From Ditylenchus dipsaci (Eukaryota > Nematoda > Chromadorea > Rhabditida > Anguinidae), in NCBI GenBank assembly GCA_004194705.1, contig SADC01000021.1, positions 62,001-126,000 of the forward strand: DNA of 64,000 nucleotides, given 5' to 3'. The notes below the pieces were generated by a model. The model made no database searches. It saw only the letters and a program-made list of their open reading frames with translations, and was not told the DNA's origin. Position numbers and translations under genes: made by a program. Shown here one piece after another: positions 46,901 through 58,900 of this stretch; position 1 is the first letter of the stretch, and every line of letters begins with the position of its first letter.

Positions 46901-49900
46901 TTCCCTGCCGCGCCAATTCCCTGCCGCGGCCGATTCCCTGCCGGACAATTCCCTGCCGGACAATTCCCTGCCGGACGATTCCCTGCCGGACAGTTCCCTG
47001 CCGGACAATTCCCTGCCGGACAATTCCCTGCCGGAAAAATCTACTAGTGAAATCATATTCAATTAATATCCCAACTAAACGAATTACATTTTTATTGAGA
47101 ATCAACTAGAACAACAATAACAAACAACTCCTTAAACGAAAACAGAGTAATACAATATAACATTTCAACGTACTACTGATCTGCAATGAAGTTCAATTGG
47201 AAACGGCGGCGGTCTCATCACGGAACCTTAATAAAAAGAACATAAATGAAGATTAAAGATTAAATATAATAAAAATGACTCACCAACATAATTCCTCGCG
47301 AACCATTCGATCACCGGCTCCAGACTTGGCTCGTGGCTTATTAGGTAATCTTGCAGGTCCCGGAAAGATTCGTATACGTTAAGCGGCGGAACGAAAGCCA
47401 AAGACATTAGCATCCTGGCAGTGAGAGCGAAATTCTCGGCTGGATCTCCATAGCGTCCCATAAGTCCCGCTTCGGCCAGTTGCTTTTTAAAGTTCTTCAG
47501 GAGGTGAAAAAAACAGCCATTGATGTCGGAATCTAAGAAAAAAATACTATACTCAGCAATATAACTCAACGTTATAAAATAAAATTAACACAAACCCGGA
47601 AATTTCTCTCTCAGTGAGTAAATGGCAGCTTGCTCAAAGTCAACATTGATTGAAGACGGACTCAGGTGTGGCATCAGCGCACGAAACTGACGTGATTCTG
47701 AGAACAAAGAGATCAGGATAAGATGAACAAAAGCAGCAAAAAAGTCAAAAGTACCTGTCGGAGAAACTCTGCATTGCTAATGGGCCCGATGTTTGATCCC
47801 TCGTTGATTTCTGGGATAGCTTGCTCCTCTTCATCGTCCGAATAGATGTTGTCGCTAAGTTCATCCAAAAGTCTTCCGGCTTCTTCTATTGCTTCCATAG
47901 TTAGAGCTACTGAAAAGATAAGGAGCATAAGAACTTCTGCAGCAACACATCAAAAACATTGACACAAGACATTTTGTTGGGTGCCACCACTTTAGTTTAG
48001 GACCCCCCTTTTTGAAATATACAAAACGATAGATTTTCCCGGCAGGGAATTGTCCGGCAGGGAATTGTCCGGCAGGGAATCGGCCGCGGCAGGGAATTGG
48101 CGCGGCAGGGAATCGTCCGTGGCCGCTAAAATAGGACTATTTTGAAAATAGTCCTACTTAAGGACTATTTTTCTGAGACGAATTCTAATTTAGCATTTGA
48201 AATTTGCATTTTTATTGTATCTTTTATTGATTTTTTGTATATTTTTTACACTTTTTTCTGGGCTAACCTTTTTTCTGCAGCTGAATAACGTTTTTTCGCA
48301 ACTGATTTACGTTTTTTTGCAGCCGATTCACATATTTTCTTAGCTGTATAACGTTTTTTGCAGCTGATATACGTTAAGGGCTCTAGTCAACTTTAGGTCC
48401 CCCCCCCAAATTTGCCTTGGTCCCCCCTGTTGTTTTTTCTTAAAAATGCCTTGGTCCCCCTGTCGTTTTGAAGGTGATCATGTTCAAGGTGATCATGTTA
48501 ACCATAATCACCATAATCACCATGATCACAACATTATTATAACTCTATTGGACAGGGGACCAAGGCATTTTTCAAGAAAAAACAAAAGGGGGACCAAGGC
48601 AAATTTGGGGGGGGGGTGGGGGGGGCGGACCTAAAGTTGACTAGAGCCACGTTTTTGCAGTTGATTAACGTTTCTTGCAGCTTATTTGGTTATACATTAC
48701 TGATGACCTATTTTCTTGTTTTTCTGATTTTCGCGTAAATATCACGGACTCAATTGAGAATTTTGATAGGCTTATTTTTTGGCTGAGTCTTTGTCCTTTT
48801 AACTATTAGACAGTCTTTTCAGTATCTTCTATTTGTGATTTTGGGTTCGATGGTCAAATAAATTTTTAATTTTGACACAACTCGCATGTAAACTTCATAC
48901 GGCTTGACAAAGTCGTCAATGCACTTAACATCGACTCCGAATTTTTGTCTTTGGGTCAACTATGGAATTTGTCAGGCTGTATGTGTGCAAAGTGTCACTC
49001 TCTATGTGCTCCGTGATCCGGCACCAGTAGGGCTAGGCCTATGTAACGTAACTGTCGGAGCACGTCAACTTCAAGAGGCTGCCTAGCGAAAGTTATTTAA
49101 TCTGATTCCGACTTCACTCATTTTCAGGTGTTTTCGAGATTCAAATCTCCAGATGCTGTGAAACTCAATGCTGATGATTTTGTTGGACATAATTGGATAT
49201 AATACCGAATTAATGAAAAAAGATATGAAAAATAAGGTGTGCTGCCAATAGTAGTCGAACCTGTGACTTAGGGCGATGCATATATGAAACTCCCCCTTTA
49301 ACTTTACTAGGCTGTTTGAGTTTTTCGGCTTTCTTCCACTCATAACCACTTAGAATAGCTCAAACCCACTGAAAACCACCCAAAATATTTCCAAACATAT
49401 AAAAACCATCCTAAACTTCAGCGGGTGGTCACCATAAAGACATTTACATCGCATAATGACCTCTTTCCGAACGCTATTTGCTTGCTCACGCCAGTATGAT
49501 TCCAGGTTCTATGACAACAACACAAGGATAATTTGGTAAAAAGCTAGTCGATAACTTGTTTATTTCAAAAAAAACTCGAGAACAATGAAGACACAAAGAC
49601 AAAAGCCGAATATTAAATTATCTCAACGCCAACACGTCGAACATATTAACTAATCAAATCAAGAATGCTTGCCGAAGTACTTCTGGCTGTCTTTCAGTTT
49701 AATCGTGTCCCCTGCTCGCATCTAATTGATTGGACAGACTTCTTCATGCTCCTCGGCGCTTTTGAAATCCTAGACAAAGAAGGAATATTCAGGTATCATC
49801 AATAGTGCAAATTTACCTGAATCAGACGAAGCTCTTCATGCACTGAAAATTGAAATTGAAAAATCTGGCGCACGATTTTCTCAGGGCCGACAATGAATAG

Positions 49901-52900
49901 GCCACTGAAAATAGAGCATAAAATAGAGCACTGGTTATTAGGAGAAACTAAAGAAACCTAACCGATAAGCGACTTCCTCGTCTTCCTTGAGCACTCCATA
50001 ATCTGTGCACAGCTTGAAGTTCGTATCAGCGATAAGCGCGATATTCACTTCACCGAGTCCATATTTCTTACGAAACTTGTTGCTTCACTCCAGATGGCAG
50101 AACTTCGAATAAGTCGAAGCAGCGAGAACCACAGCGTTGAGGGCGACGAAATCATCGTAATGAACTGAAAAGCTAACAATCTCCGTAGGCCAGACAAAAG
50201 TGCCACAATTTGAAAACAGAAAGAAGGCATGAAATAGTAATGAAAAGACTTACAATTCCAGCAGGTAGAACAGAGCACGACATACTTACCCTGGAAATCA
50301 ACCAACGATAGACGCTTAAAGTCTTTTCCAACCACAGCATCCACAGACGCGGGCTTGCCAACAAAAGCTTTTGACATTTTTGAGAGCTGAAAACAGATTA
50401 TACAGGATGAAAATTGGGAAATAAAAATTTTCATCTCAATTTTTATTTTTCACAGACAATTTGCAACAATTTGAATTTTTCTAATCTCAATTGGACCAAT
50501 TTGAATTACACCAATCTAAATTCCTCCCCGAAAAAGGTTTGCCTAGAGAAAACTGTAAAAAATGAACAAAAACGAACAAAAGATACAATAAAAATGTAAA
50601 TTTCTAATGCAGAATTAGAATTCGTGTCAGAAAAAGGACAAAGCTTTTTTTTGCTGCAAAAAGACTTTTTTTGCTGCAAAAAGACTTTTTTTGCTGCAAA
50701 AATTAGTTGATGCAAAAAGTCTTTTTTGCTGCAAAAAAAACTTTTTTTCGCTGCAAAAAGACTTTTTTTGCTGCAAATATTTTTGCTGCAAAAAGACTTT
50801 TTTTTGCTGCAAAAATTCTTTTTTTCGCTGCAAAAAGACTTTTTTTGCTGCAAATCGGCTTTTTTTTGCTGCAAATCGGCTTTTTCTGGTCCAAACTATT
50901 TTAGCTGTAATTTTGGCGTGCGGTCAATTGGTCCACAGGTCAATTGGTTCACAAAATTATTTTCAAATTAATCTTTTTTGTCTTGTGAAGAACTTCTGTT
51001 ATTTTAACAGTTTTTCGATAATTCAGCCTTAACCCTACTGGTTAATCCACGCACCAACCAGACCAGGTGGTCGTCCACCTGTAGCAAAATTTTTTTTCAC
51101 GTTTTTCATGTTCCAAAACCCGTTTCCTGGACTGATTCGGACATGCTGAAGATGGTTTGATAGTGGTAAAATGGTACCGGTACCTGGTCAATGCCTTGGT
51201 ACTAGTACCGTACTACTATCTTAACACCAGTTCAGCTTTTAGGGTCATTCCAGCAATTTTAACGAAACTATAAATTACCGCACAAAATGGAATTTTACTA
51301 TTATCAAACGCTCTTTAGAATGCTCGAATTAGTGTAAAAAACAGGTAATAGAACCCGAAAAACATAAAAAATAATTTAACAACAAAGGGATGACCACCTG
51401 GTTTGGTTGGTGCGTGGATTAACCAGTAGGGTTAAGGCTGAATTATCGAAAAACTGTTAAAATAACAGAAGTTCTTCACAAGACAAAAAAGATTAATTTG
51501 AAAATGATTTTGTGGACCAATTGACCTGTGGACCAATTGACCGCACGCCAAAATTACAGCTAAAATAGTTTGGACCAGAAAAAGCCGATTTGCAGCAAAA
51601 AAAAAGCCGATTTGCAGCAAAAAAAAGGTCTTTTTGCAGCGAAAAAAAGAATTTTTGCATCAACTAATTTTTGCAGCAAAAAAAAGACTTTTTGCATCAA
51701 CTAATTTTTGCAGCAAAAAAAGTCTTTTTGCAGCAAAAATATTTGCAGCAAAAAAAAAGTCTTTTTGCAGCGAAAAAAAAGACTTTTTGCAGCGAAAAAA
51801 AGTTTTTTTGCAGCAAAAAAAAGACTTTTTGCATCAACTAATTTTTGCAGCAAAAAAAAGTCTTTTTGCAGCAAAAAAAAGTCTTTTTGCAGCAAAAAAA
51901 AGCTTTGTCCAGAAAAAAATAGTCCTAAAATAGGACTATTTTCAAAATAGTACTATTTTAGGACTATTTTTGAAATAGTCCTATTTTAGGACTATTTTTG
52001 AATTTAGGACTACAGTCAACTCTCGATAATCCGTCACCCCTTGGGACCGGCCGTGGGGTGACGGATAATCAAGAGTGACGGATTAGCCTAATTTATTTAA
52101 GGCAAAACCAAACAAAGTGTCACGAAGGTGACGGATTATCGAGAGTGACGGATTAGCGAGTGACGGATTATCGAGAGTTGACTGTAGTCCTATTTTTGAA
52201 AAAATAGGACTATTTCAGGACTTTTTAGTCCTAAAATAGTCCTATTTTATAGGCTTTAGGACCTTTTGCAGTACCCTGTCTTTAACTCTCAAGCCCCCTG
52301 CGCACCCTTCGGGGCGCAGGGGCTTGGAGTTGAGATGCGCACACCCACATACCTTAGACACAAATCACTCGAAAGTGACTCTGGATGCATGAAAAAGCAT
52401 GCATACCAGAGTTATTTATGCAGTAGGCCGCATTATTCAAAACTATGTTCAACATCTTTGATTTTTCGGCCGAAAAGGGTTTCCCCCCTCTTCAGGCCTG
52501 GGCTACGAGCCAGAGGCTCAGCCATCCAAAAGTTAAAGGACAACCATCAGGATCCACCCGGCTGATCGGTCTGATCAGCTCGAGTACTTATACTTTTACG
52601 TGCACCACAAGTGGCTGGGTTTGAAAGCGCCTTTACTGCTTAGAGAATTAATACTCTTTGGTACTTATAGGCACTATAGAAGTGGCCCCTGTTTTGTCCC
52701 TTCCCTCCCAATACAGCCCACAATCCCTTTTAAATTGCTTTTCTGGACCTTTTATGGCGAAATTATTGCTTAAAAATGTGTTTTGACCACTCCTAAAAAT
52801 CTTGATTTTGGGGGGGGGGGGTATAACCGAGTAGCTCCTAGGATTGGGGGAGGGGGGGGCTGTTTATTCCCGAGTAGCACTTTTGGGGGGGGGGGTATAA

Positions 52901-55900
52901 CCGAGTAGCGCCAAATTTTCTTCTAAAATCCCATGTATAGTTTTGAATTTTCGGTATCCACCAAAAATTACTAAGCACCATAAATAAAGAAGGAAATTAA
53001 AAATTTTATGAAAAGGGAAAAATGTATCAAATTTTTGTAAATTTGATATTTTTGCAGAAATAACGCTGATTACTTTGTATTAATAATGTCTATATAGTAT
53101 TTGGCTCGGGAGGATCCGTCGCAATTTTGAGTGGCCACATTGGACCAGTTATAACTCTTTTCTAAGAAATATTTCATTGAACAAGTTTGTACTTAGTTGA
53201 TAGCCCTTTCGCGGGCGGAGCACCTGTGAAGGGTGCGTAGACGTTTAGCGGTTGCGGGACGAATGTCCCAAAACCCCTAAACGTCACACCAAAACACCAA
53301 GCTTTTTTTTATCATTACTTTGAGGATGTTCGGATGTTTTTTTCTGTCCTAAGCCTAAAAGCCTAATCCTAAAGCCTAAGCCTAGAAAACATCTAAAAAA
53401 AGCTTGGCGTTTTGGTGTGACATTTAGTGGTTTTTGGGACATTTGTCCCGCCAACCGCTAAACGTCCGTATGCCGCTGTGAAGATTTGGAAATCAATGGT
53501 CGGTACAGAATGGGGCGTAATCGTTTCGCAAATGAAACTTTCGCCAATAAGATCTTTTAGCCAATGGCATCTTTTCGCCAATGTTATGTTTTGACCAATA
53601 GCTTCTTTTTCTCCAGTACTGTTATTTCTTTGTCCGGTAAATAACCACTCATTTTGTCGCTCATCTCACCGGCTACAAAATGAGTGCTAATTTGCCTGAT
53701 AAGAAAATAAGATTACTTGAGAAAAGAAGCTATTGGCGAAAACATACCATTGGCGAAGTGATCCCATTGGCGAAAAGATGCCATTGCCGAAAGATCTCAT
53801 TGGCAAAAGTGTCATTGGCGAAACGATTACGCCCCTACAAAATTGCCAAAAATGAAGTTAAATCTTGGATGAATGGAAATTGCAAATAGAGTTATTTGAA
53901 TGCATTAAGTAAGAGAAATTTTCGGAGCATATACTGTATTAATGGCAGATCAGGAAGTGTGAGACTTACCTCATTGATTTTGTAGATGCCATATACAATT
54001 TGACGTGGGACTCGGCTAAATATAGACGGTGCTGAATGTCTGCAAGCCTTATCATTAAGATAGGGTAGTTGGGCACTTTGCAAGGTTCATCACTACTATT
54101 ATTCGCCTCGTCCATCACAGACCAGCCAACCACTGCTCTTTTGCTGAACCTCATCTCCTAAAACAACAATATCAAAACTATAGACACTATTTTGCTTAAG
54201 TTTTTATTGGGGATTTAAAAGGTGAATTTTCCGGTGGATTGCCAGTACTTTGCCGGTAACTTACAGTCGAACTCAGGGTGTCGGCTTATCGGGGTGTCGT
54301 TTTTCTTAAAGTGTCTACTACCTGGTCAAATCAAGTGTTGACTACTTGGCCAAATCAAGTGTTGACAGGGTGTCGGCTTACCAAGAATCTCGGCTTATCG
54401 AGGTTCGACTGTACCAACAACAAAAAAAATTACCCAAAAATTTTGCAGCCCTAGTTTTTATTAAGGCGAAGCATTTATAAGATTTAGTCGAGCCAAAATA
54501 TAAAAGGCCACTTTTAAAGCTTGAATTACTGCTACCTGTTTCCTCTTCTTGGGTCTTAGCACCTTGGCAATCACAATTCCAGCTAGTAAAGTTTGCAAAA
54601 GCACCCCACAATCAGTTGGACACACAGCACCGCAAAGGCTTGTGGGCACATTTCCGTCATATATCTGAATAATATAAATGTGATTTATTTGAGCATACTA
54701 CTCTAATATTTACCTTGTGCCATAGCCTATTGTGTGCTGGCTTTCCATACTAAAACTCATATTTTTTATCACGAAAAATATATATTCACTTAAAACGGAT
54801 ATTTTTTTGTGCAAAAAGGATATTTTTTGGTGCAAATTTTGGTTTTGCGGTTTTCTATTTAATTTTTTAATTTTTTTTTCAAAAGGGATGACGCCATCAG
54901 GTAGCCCTGCGATTTTAGTTTCTAACAATATATAATTAACTGCAATATCTTTGTAAAATGTGGCGCAAAAAGGTAGAATTATAAAGCAAATCAGGAAAAA
55001 TGATTTGTTCATACTTTTTACCTTTTTGCGCTACATTTTTCGAACATGTTACAGGAAATTATATCTCGTAGAAACTAGAGGCTACCTGATGGTGTTATCA
55101 CTTTTGAAAAAAGCTTGAAAAATTAAATAGAAATACGCAAAACAAAATTTGCGCCGAAAAAAAAGTAAATTTGCACCAAAAAATCAATATCCAATCAAAA
55201 CGCTGGTGTATCGATGTTATGTACCTTTTGTCCCATTCTAGAACTACGCTTTGTTCGAACTAGTTAGCCCTTAGGCGTACGCCTTAGGGTAGGCCAGCGT
55301 ATGTTAGGACGGACTATTAAATGCCTTACACACTTTTTCCAGGGTAATCTGGGATTTATTTGGGTGCCTGTATTAAAAAAGAAACACTGGAAATGTAATA
55401 ACCTGAACAAAAAGGCACTGACGAAACTTTGGACATTGGCTATGCATTGGTGGTGCTCGGCTCTTTGATTCTAAATTTGATAGATATATCAGCTATAATT
55501 CATGTATGTAAATATATTAGATATTGTTTCTATCTTGTGTTAGAAAAATTCTGCACAAACTTTCGGGCTCATTATTCAAAATAAAAAATTTTCTATGATA
55601 ATATTAAGCCTTTTCCTTCCTCTTTCGAAGGAACTGTTGATTTTTCATTTAACTAATTAAAATGGCCACGATTGGCAGCAATACATTTACGCAATCGTTT
55701 AGGGAAGCTGTCAATAGAATTTTGAATGAATTCTTGAGGAATTGCCTCCCATTGTCTGACCGAAGATGCCTTCAATGCCGGGTTGGAGTTGTGGGCTGGA
55801 AGCAGGCCTCTGATTGGAGGTAGGGCCAGGCAAAATGATCCATGACGTTTAGATCAGGAGAGTTGGGTGGCCAGTCTCCAGTTGGGTTGGTGTGGGTCCA

Positions 55901-58900
55901 CCTTGATGAAATAACGAAAATTCTTCCTTTCCTTGTCCCACTTTCCGAAACAAATTTCTTCATAGCAATAATGGGAATAGCTCATTCGAAAGAGAAAGGA
56001 AAGGGCTTCAAAAGCTATATCTTGGAATATTATTATAGCAAAATTTTTTATTTCGAATAATGAGCCCGAAAGTCTGTGCAGAACTTTTATAACACCAGTT
56101 ATTTGAATATCGGGTTTTTTAACTTTTGAAAAACCCGTGTTTTAATTTTCTATTTTGAACAAACTTAGTCAAAAAAAAATCTTTTTTCATTTTCACCTTG
56201 ATCCCACAGTTATTTTTGGCACGAGGTACAGGGTAGACCAGCACCCACCAGCACGAAAATCTCATGTTTGCAAAAAAGCTAAAACCAAAAATGAACAAAA
56301 GAATTGAAGCGAAAAATCACCTAATTGTAAAATAGGGTCAACTTATCTATATAATGGTCAAACCGAAAAAATTTCTTCATCGCACAACTCCCCTCGCCTC
56401 CATAAAGATCGTTGTCAATTTTAAAAATATTTTGAATGGGGGCGTCCCCATAATTGTAAGTGTCTTAATTTGCCTAGAGTTCAAGTTTTTGCAAAAGCAG
56501 CAGGCAGTAATACCTGTTGATCATCAGACCTGGACCAGAGGGCAATTATGTAGTAGAGAAGGCCGAAAAAGAGCCAGGAGAAGACAAAGCCGGAAGCAAA
56601 CACAAACAGGATGGCTCTCCAGCTGTTCTCGATTAATAAGTGAAACCAATTCCTGAAAGTACAAACTGCTTATTTTACTACTTCTTCCAGACACTTTTAA
56701 TCCCATTTATACTTCTTTTTGAATGTCTAGTCAATTGAATTGCTTAATTATAGGCAATTACAGCATGTAATGTTTGATTTTTTTAAATATATTTAGAGCA
56801 AAAATTTTCAAATTTTTTTTTCAAATTTTAGATATTTCTCTTGATCTAAAAAATCGATGATGAACGGAAATCCTGAAAATTAGGTCTTCATTGAAAAATA
56901 GCTATGGCCAAAAATTCTTACAGCCAAAACGGTTACATCTCGAAATTTTTGTAATAGCTACATGATCACTTTCTTTAAAAAGTGTTGTGAATTTCAGTTA
57001 CTTAAATAACAAGTTGAAGCTATAAATTTTTTAGTTGCTACCACAAAAAAATTCGAGACGTAACCGTTTTGGCTATAAGGTATTTTTGGCTATAACAATT
57101 TTGAATGTAACAGGAGAGCTGATAAAAATCCGGAAATTCACCTAGTACCAAAAACATGATTTCCCAACTTCTTAAAAGGAAAAAATTGGTCTGCTATTTC
57201 CAAAACCCACGGTATTTTAAATTTTGCAATATAAATAAATATAAATATCTATACTTCCATTTTTTTAAATTTTATATTTGCATAAAAAGCTGTTTTCTGC
57301 ACTCCAAATACAGCTTTAATATTATTTTTCATTCCCACAACAATTTACTCATTTTTTGCTAACTAAATGTAAGAAAGTCACACAGAAAACTCAACAAAAA
57401 AATTAAAAACGATGGATTTTCTTTACAAAACTTGTTTTTTTTAGTTGTCTGTAATTGTCATGTCTAAGAGAAATTTTCTTTTTTGCTCCAAAATCATCCT
57501 TGATCGTAATTTTTGTGGCAGCAAGTGAGTGCTAGTCTCTTTATTACAGCACAGGGGTAACCAGGAGTGAGTGCTTGTCCCCTCAATTGTGTCACGTAAA
57601 GAACATCAATTTTTTCTTCTTTTTTGAACAAAGAAAGATGTGTGGTTGCCCCCCCCTCTCAAATTTCCAACTGGCGTCAAGGCCAAAGCTTAGCGAACAA
57701 CAGAACATATTTGTTTTTTGCTCTTGCTTTTTTAGCAGTCTTTGACGAGATTTATTGAATGGCTAAAAAATGAAGATGTTTTTGTGATTTTCGATCATGA
57801 ACTGATATGAAAAGAGTCAGAATAGATTTGAAGTATTTTTTTCAAAAAATTTTCAGCAAGCATACTATGCGTGAACTTCTCTGATCAGTTGTTTAGCAAA
57901 TTTTTTGACGATTTAAGCCATGATTTGTTTTTGAAGTCGATTTTCCCTCGAGAAAATCGGAATTATACAGTTCTAAAAAGGATGCCTAGAAAAAAATAAA
58001 TTTTAAATTGGAACTTTTTTAAAAGAATTTGCCCAATACTTTTTTCAACCAAATTTATATGGGCATTTATATCTTAATTTTTTTAGGATTATTGTGTAGA
58101 CCAAGAATTCAGCTTGCCAACAAGCTATCATATTCCATCAAATGTTGTTAGAAACACAAAAAAATGGGGTTTGAATGAAGTAACTGCTCATTTTCGGTTT
58201 TTTTAAACCTCAAAACGGCAAATATAGAACGTTTTCTGACATCATTCAACAGAGTTTTGATGGCTTATTGAAAAGCTGAGATGCTGAGCTATACAATGAC
58301 GCTAAAACTTTTAATAATTAAGACAAAAATGCCAATATAAATTTAGGCGGAAACAAAGAGTGAATTTGGCGTAAAAAAAGTTATTATAAAAAAACTTTAA
58401 ACCCTAATCTGGATGAGAATTACATATTTCTCTGTTTTTTTAAGGTGGATCAACTTGATAACGTGTTAAATATTTTTATAAAAAGTGAACTGCTTAGTTA
58501 AATCCAAGACTTCCTGCTTCCAATGAGCTGCTTTGCGGAAAGTTTAATCTATTCAAAGTACATGCATAGATATTTTGCAGCAGCAGCAGCACTAGTATTA
58601 CTAAAGTGCGTATGATCTACAAAAAACGCGAAAATAAGCCTAAAAAATAACACGTTGTCCAAAACACATGACGAAAGGGTTGTAAACCAGAGTTCCCAAT
58701 TTTTTTTTCTAAATCAGATAGTTTGCCTACAAAAGACAAAAATCAACCGATTTTTGACTAAAAATTAGATTTTTGTGCTATTTTCGCTTAAAATCAGATA
58801 TTTGCTTAGTTTTGATATCATTTATTCTGGCATCCCTGTTGTTAACAATAATATGTGAATGTTTTTTGCTAAATTGCTAAAATCACAATTAATTGCCCAA

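Larger units (their letters stand above)
46790..52278. mobile_element. 5489-bp hAT-type element nested in the island
   Basis: CAGGGAACTGCAAAAGGTCC at the left and, reversed, CAGGGTACTGCAAAAGGTCC at the right. Flanks TCTCTAAC and TCTTTAAC differ by one base. CAGGG ends with 8 bp are typical of hAT elements. The subterminal zones repeat AAAATAGTCCTAAAATAGGAC. No hAT transposase is seen. It contains a MULE, a peroxiredoxin pseudogene and several fold-backs. Confidence 0.75.
46436..52912. mobile_element. 6477-bp composite transposon in Kir intron 5
   Basis: GACGCTACTCGGTAATACC at the left and, reversed, GGCGCTACTCGGTTATACC at the right, each followed by C runs and further CTACTCGG copies. A perfect 8-bp duplication AAATTTTC flanks it (46428-46435 and 52913-52920), and unit A has the empty site at 25192. 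The terminal 250-360 bases match the 628-bp element at 16118. Inside is another element (46790-52278) carrying the rest. It is the outer layer of a nested island. Confidence 0.87.
38172..54266. repeat. Duplication unit B (direct, partner 16527-28175)
   Basis: Same content and order as unit A. Relative to A it lacks 274 bases between two GGTCAC copies (site 39718-39723), lacks the 1626-bp insertion in Kir exon 5, and has gained the 6477-bp island in Kir intron 5. Its right edge is inside a CAGTCGAAC MITE that is complete here (54264-54411) and cut short in unit A. Confidence 0.88.

Noticed and set aside
46863..47109. RQGIVRQGIV and GRELSGRELS frames as repeat proteins
   Set aside because: They are the tandem ends of the MULE.
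46903..48120. CRISPR-like array
   Set aside because: The repeats are adjacent, without unique spacers, and form inverted transposon ends in a eukaryotic sequence.
50506..51950. Several Lys/Phe/Cys-rich open frames
   Set aside because: All six frames of the TTTTTGCTGCAAAAAGAC repeat stay open; composition follows the repeat.
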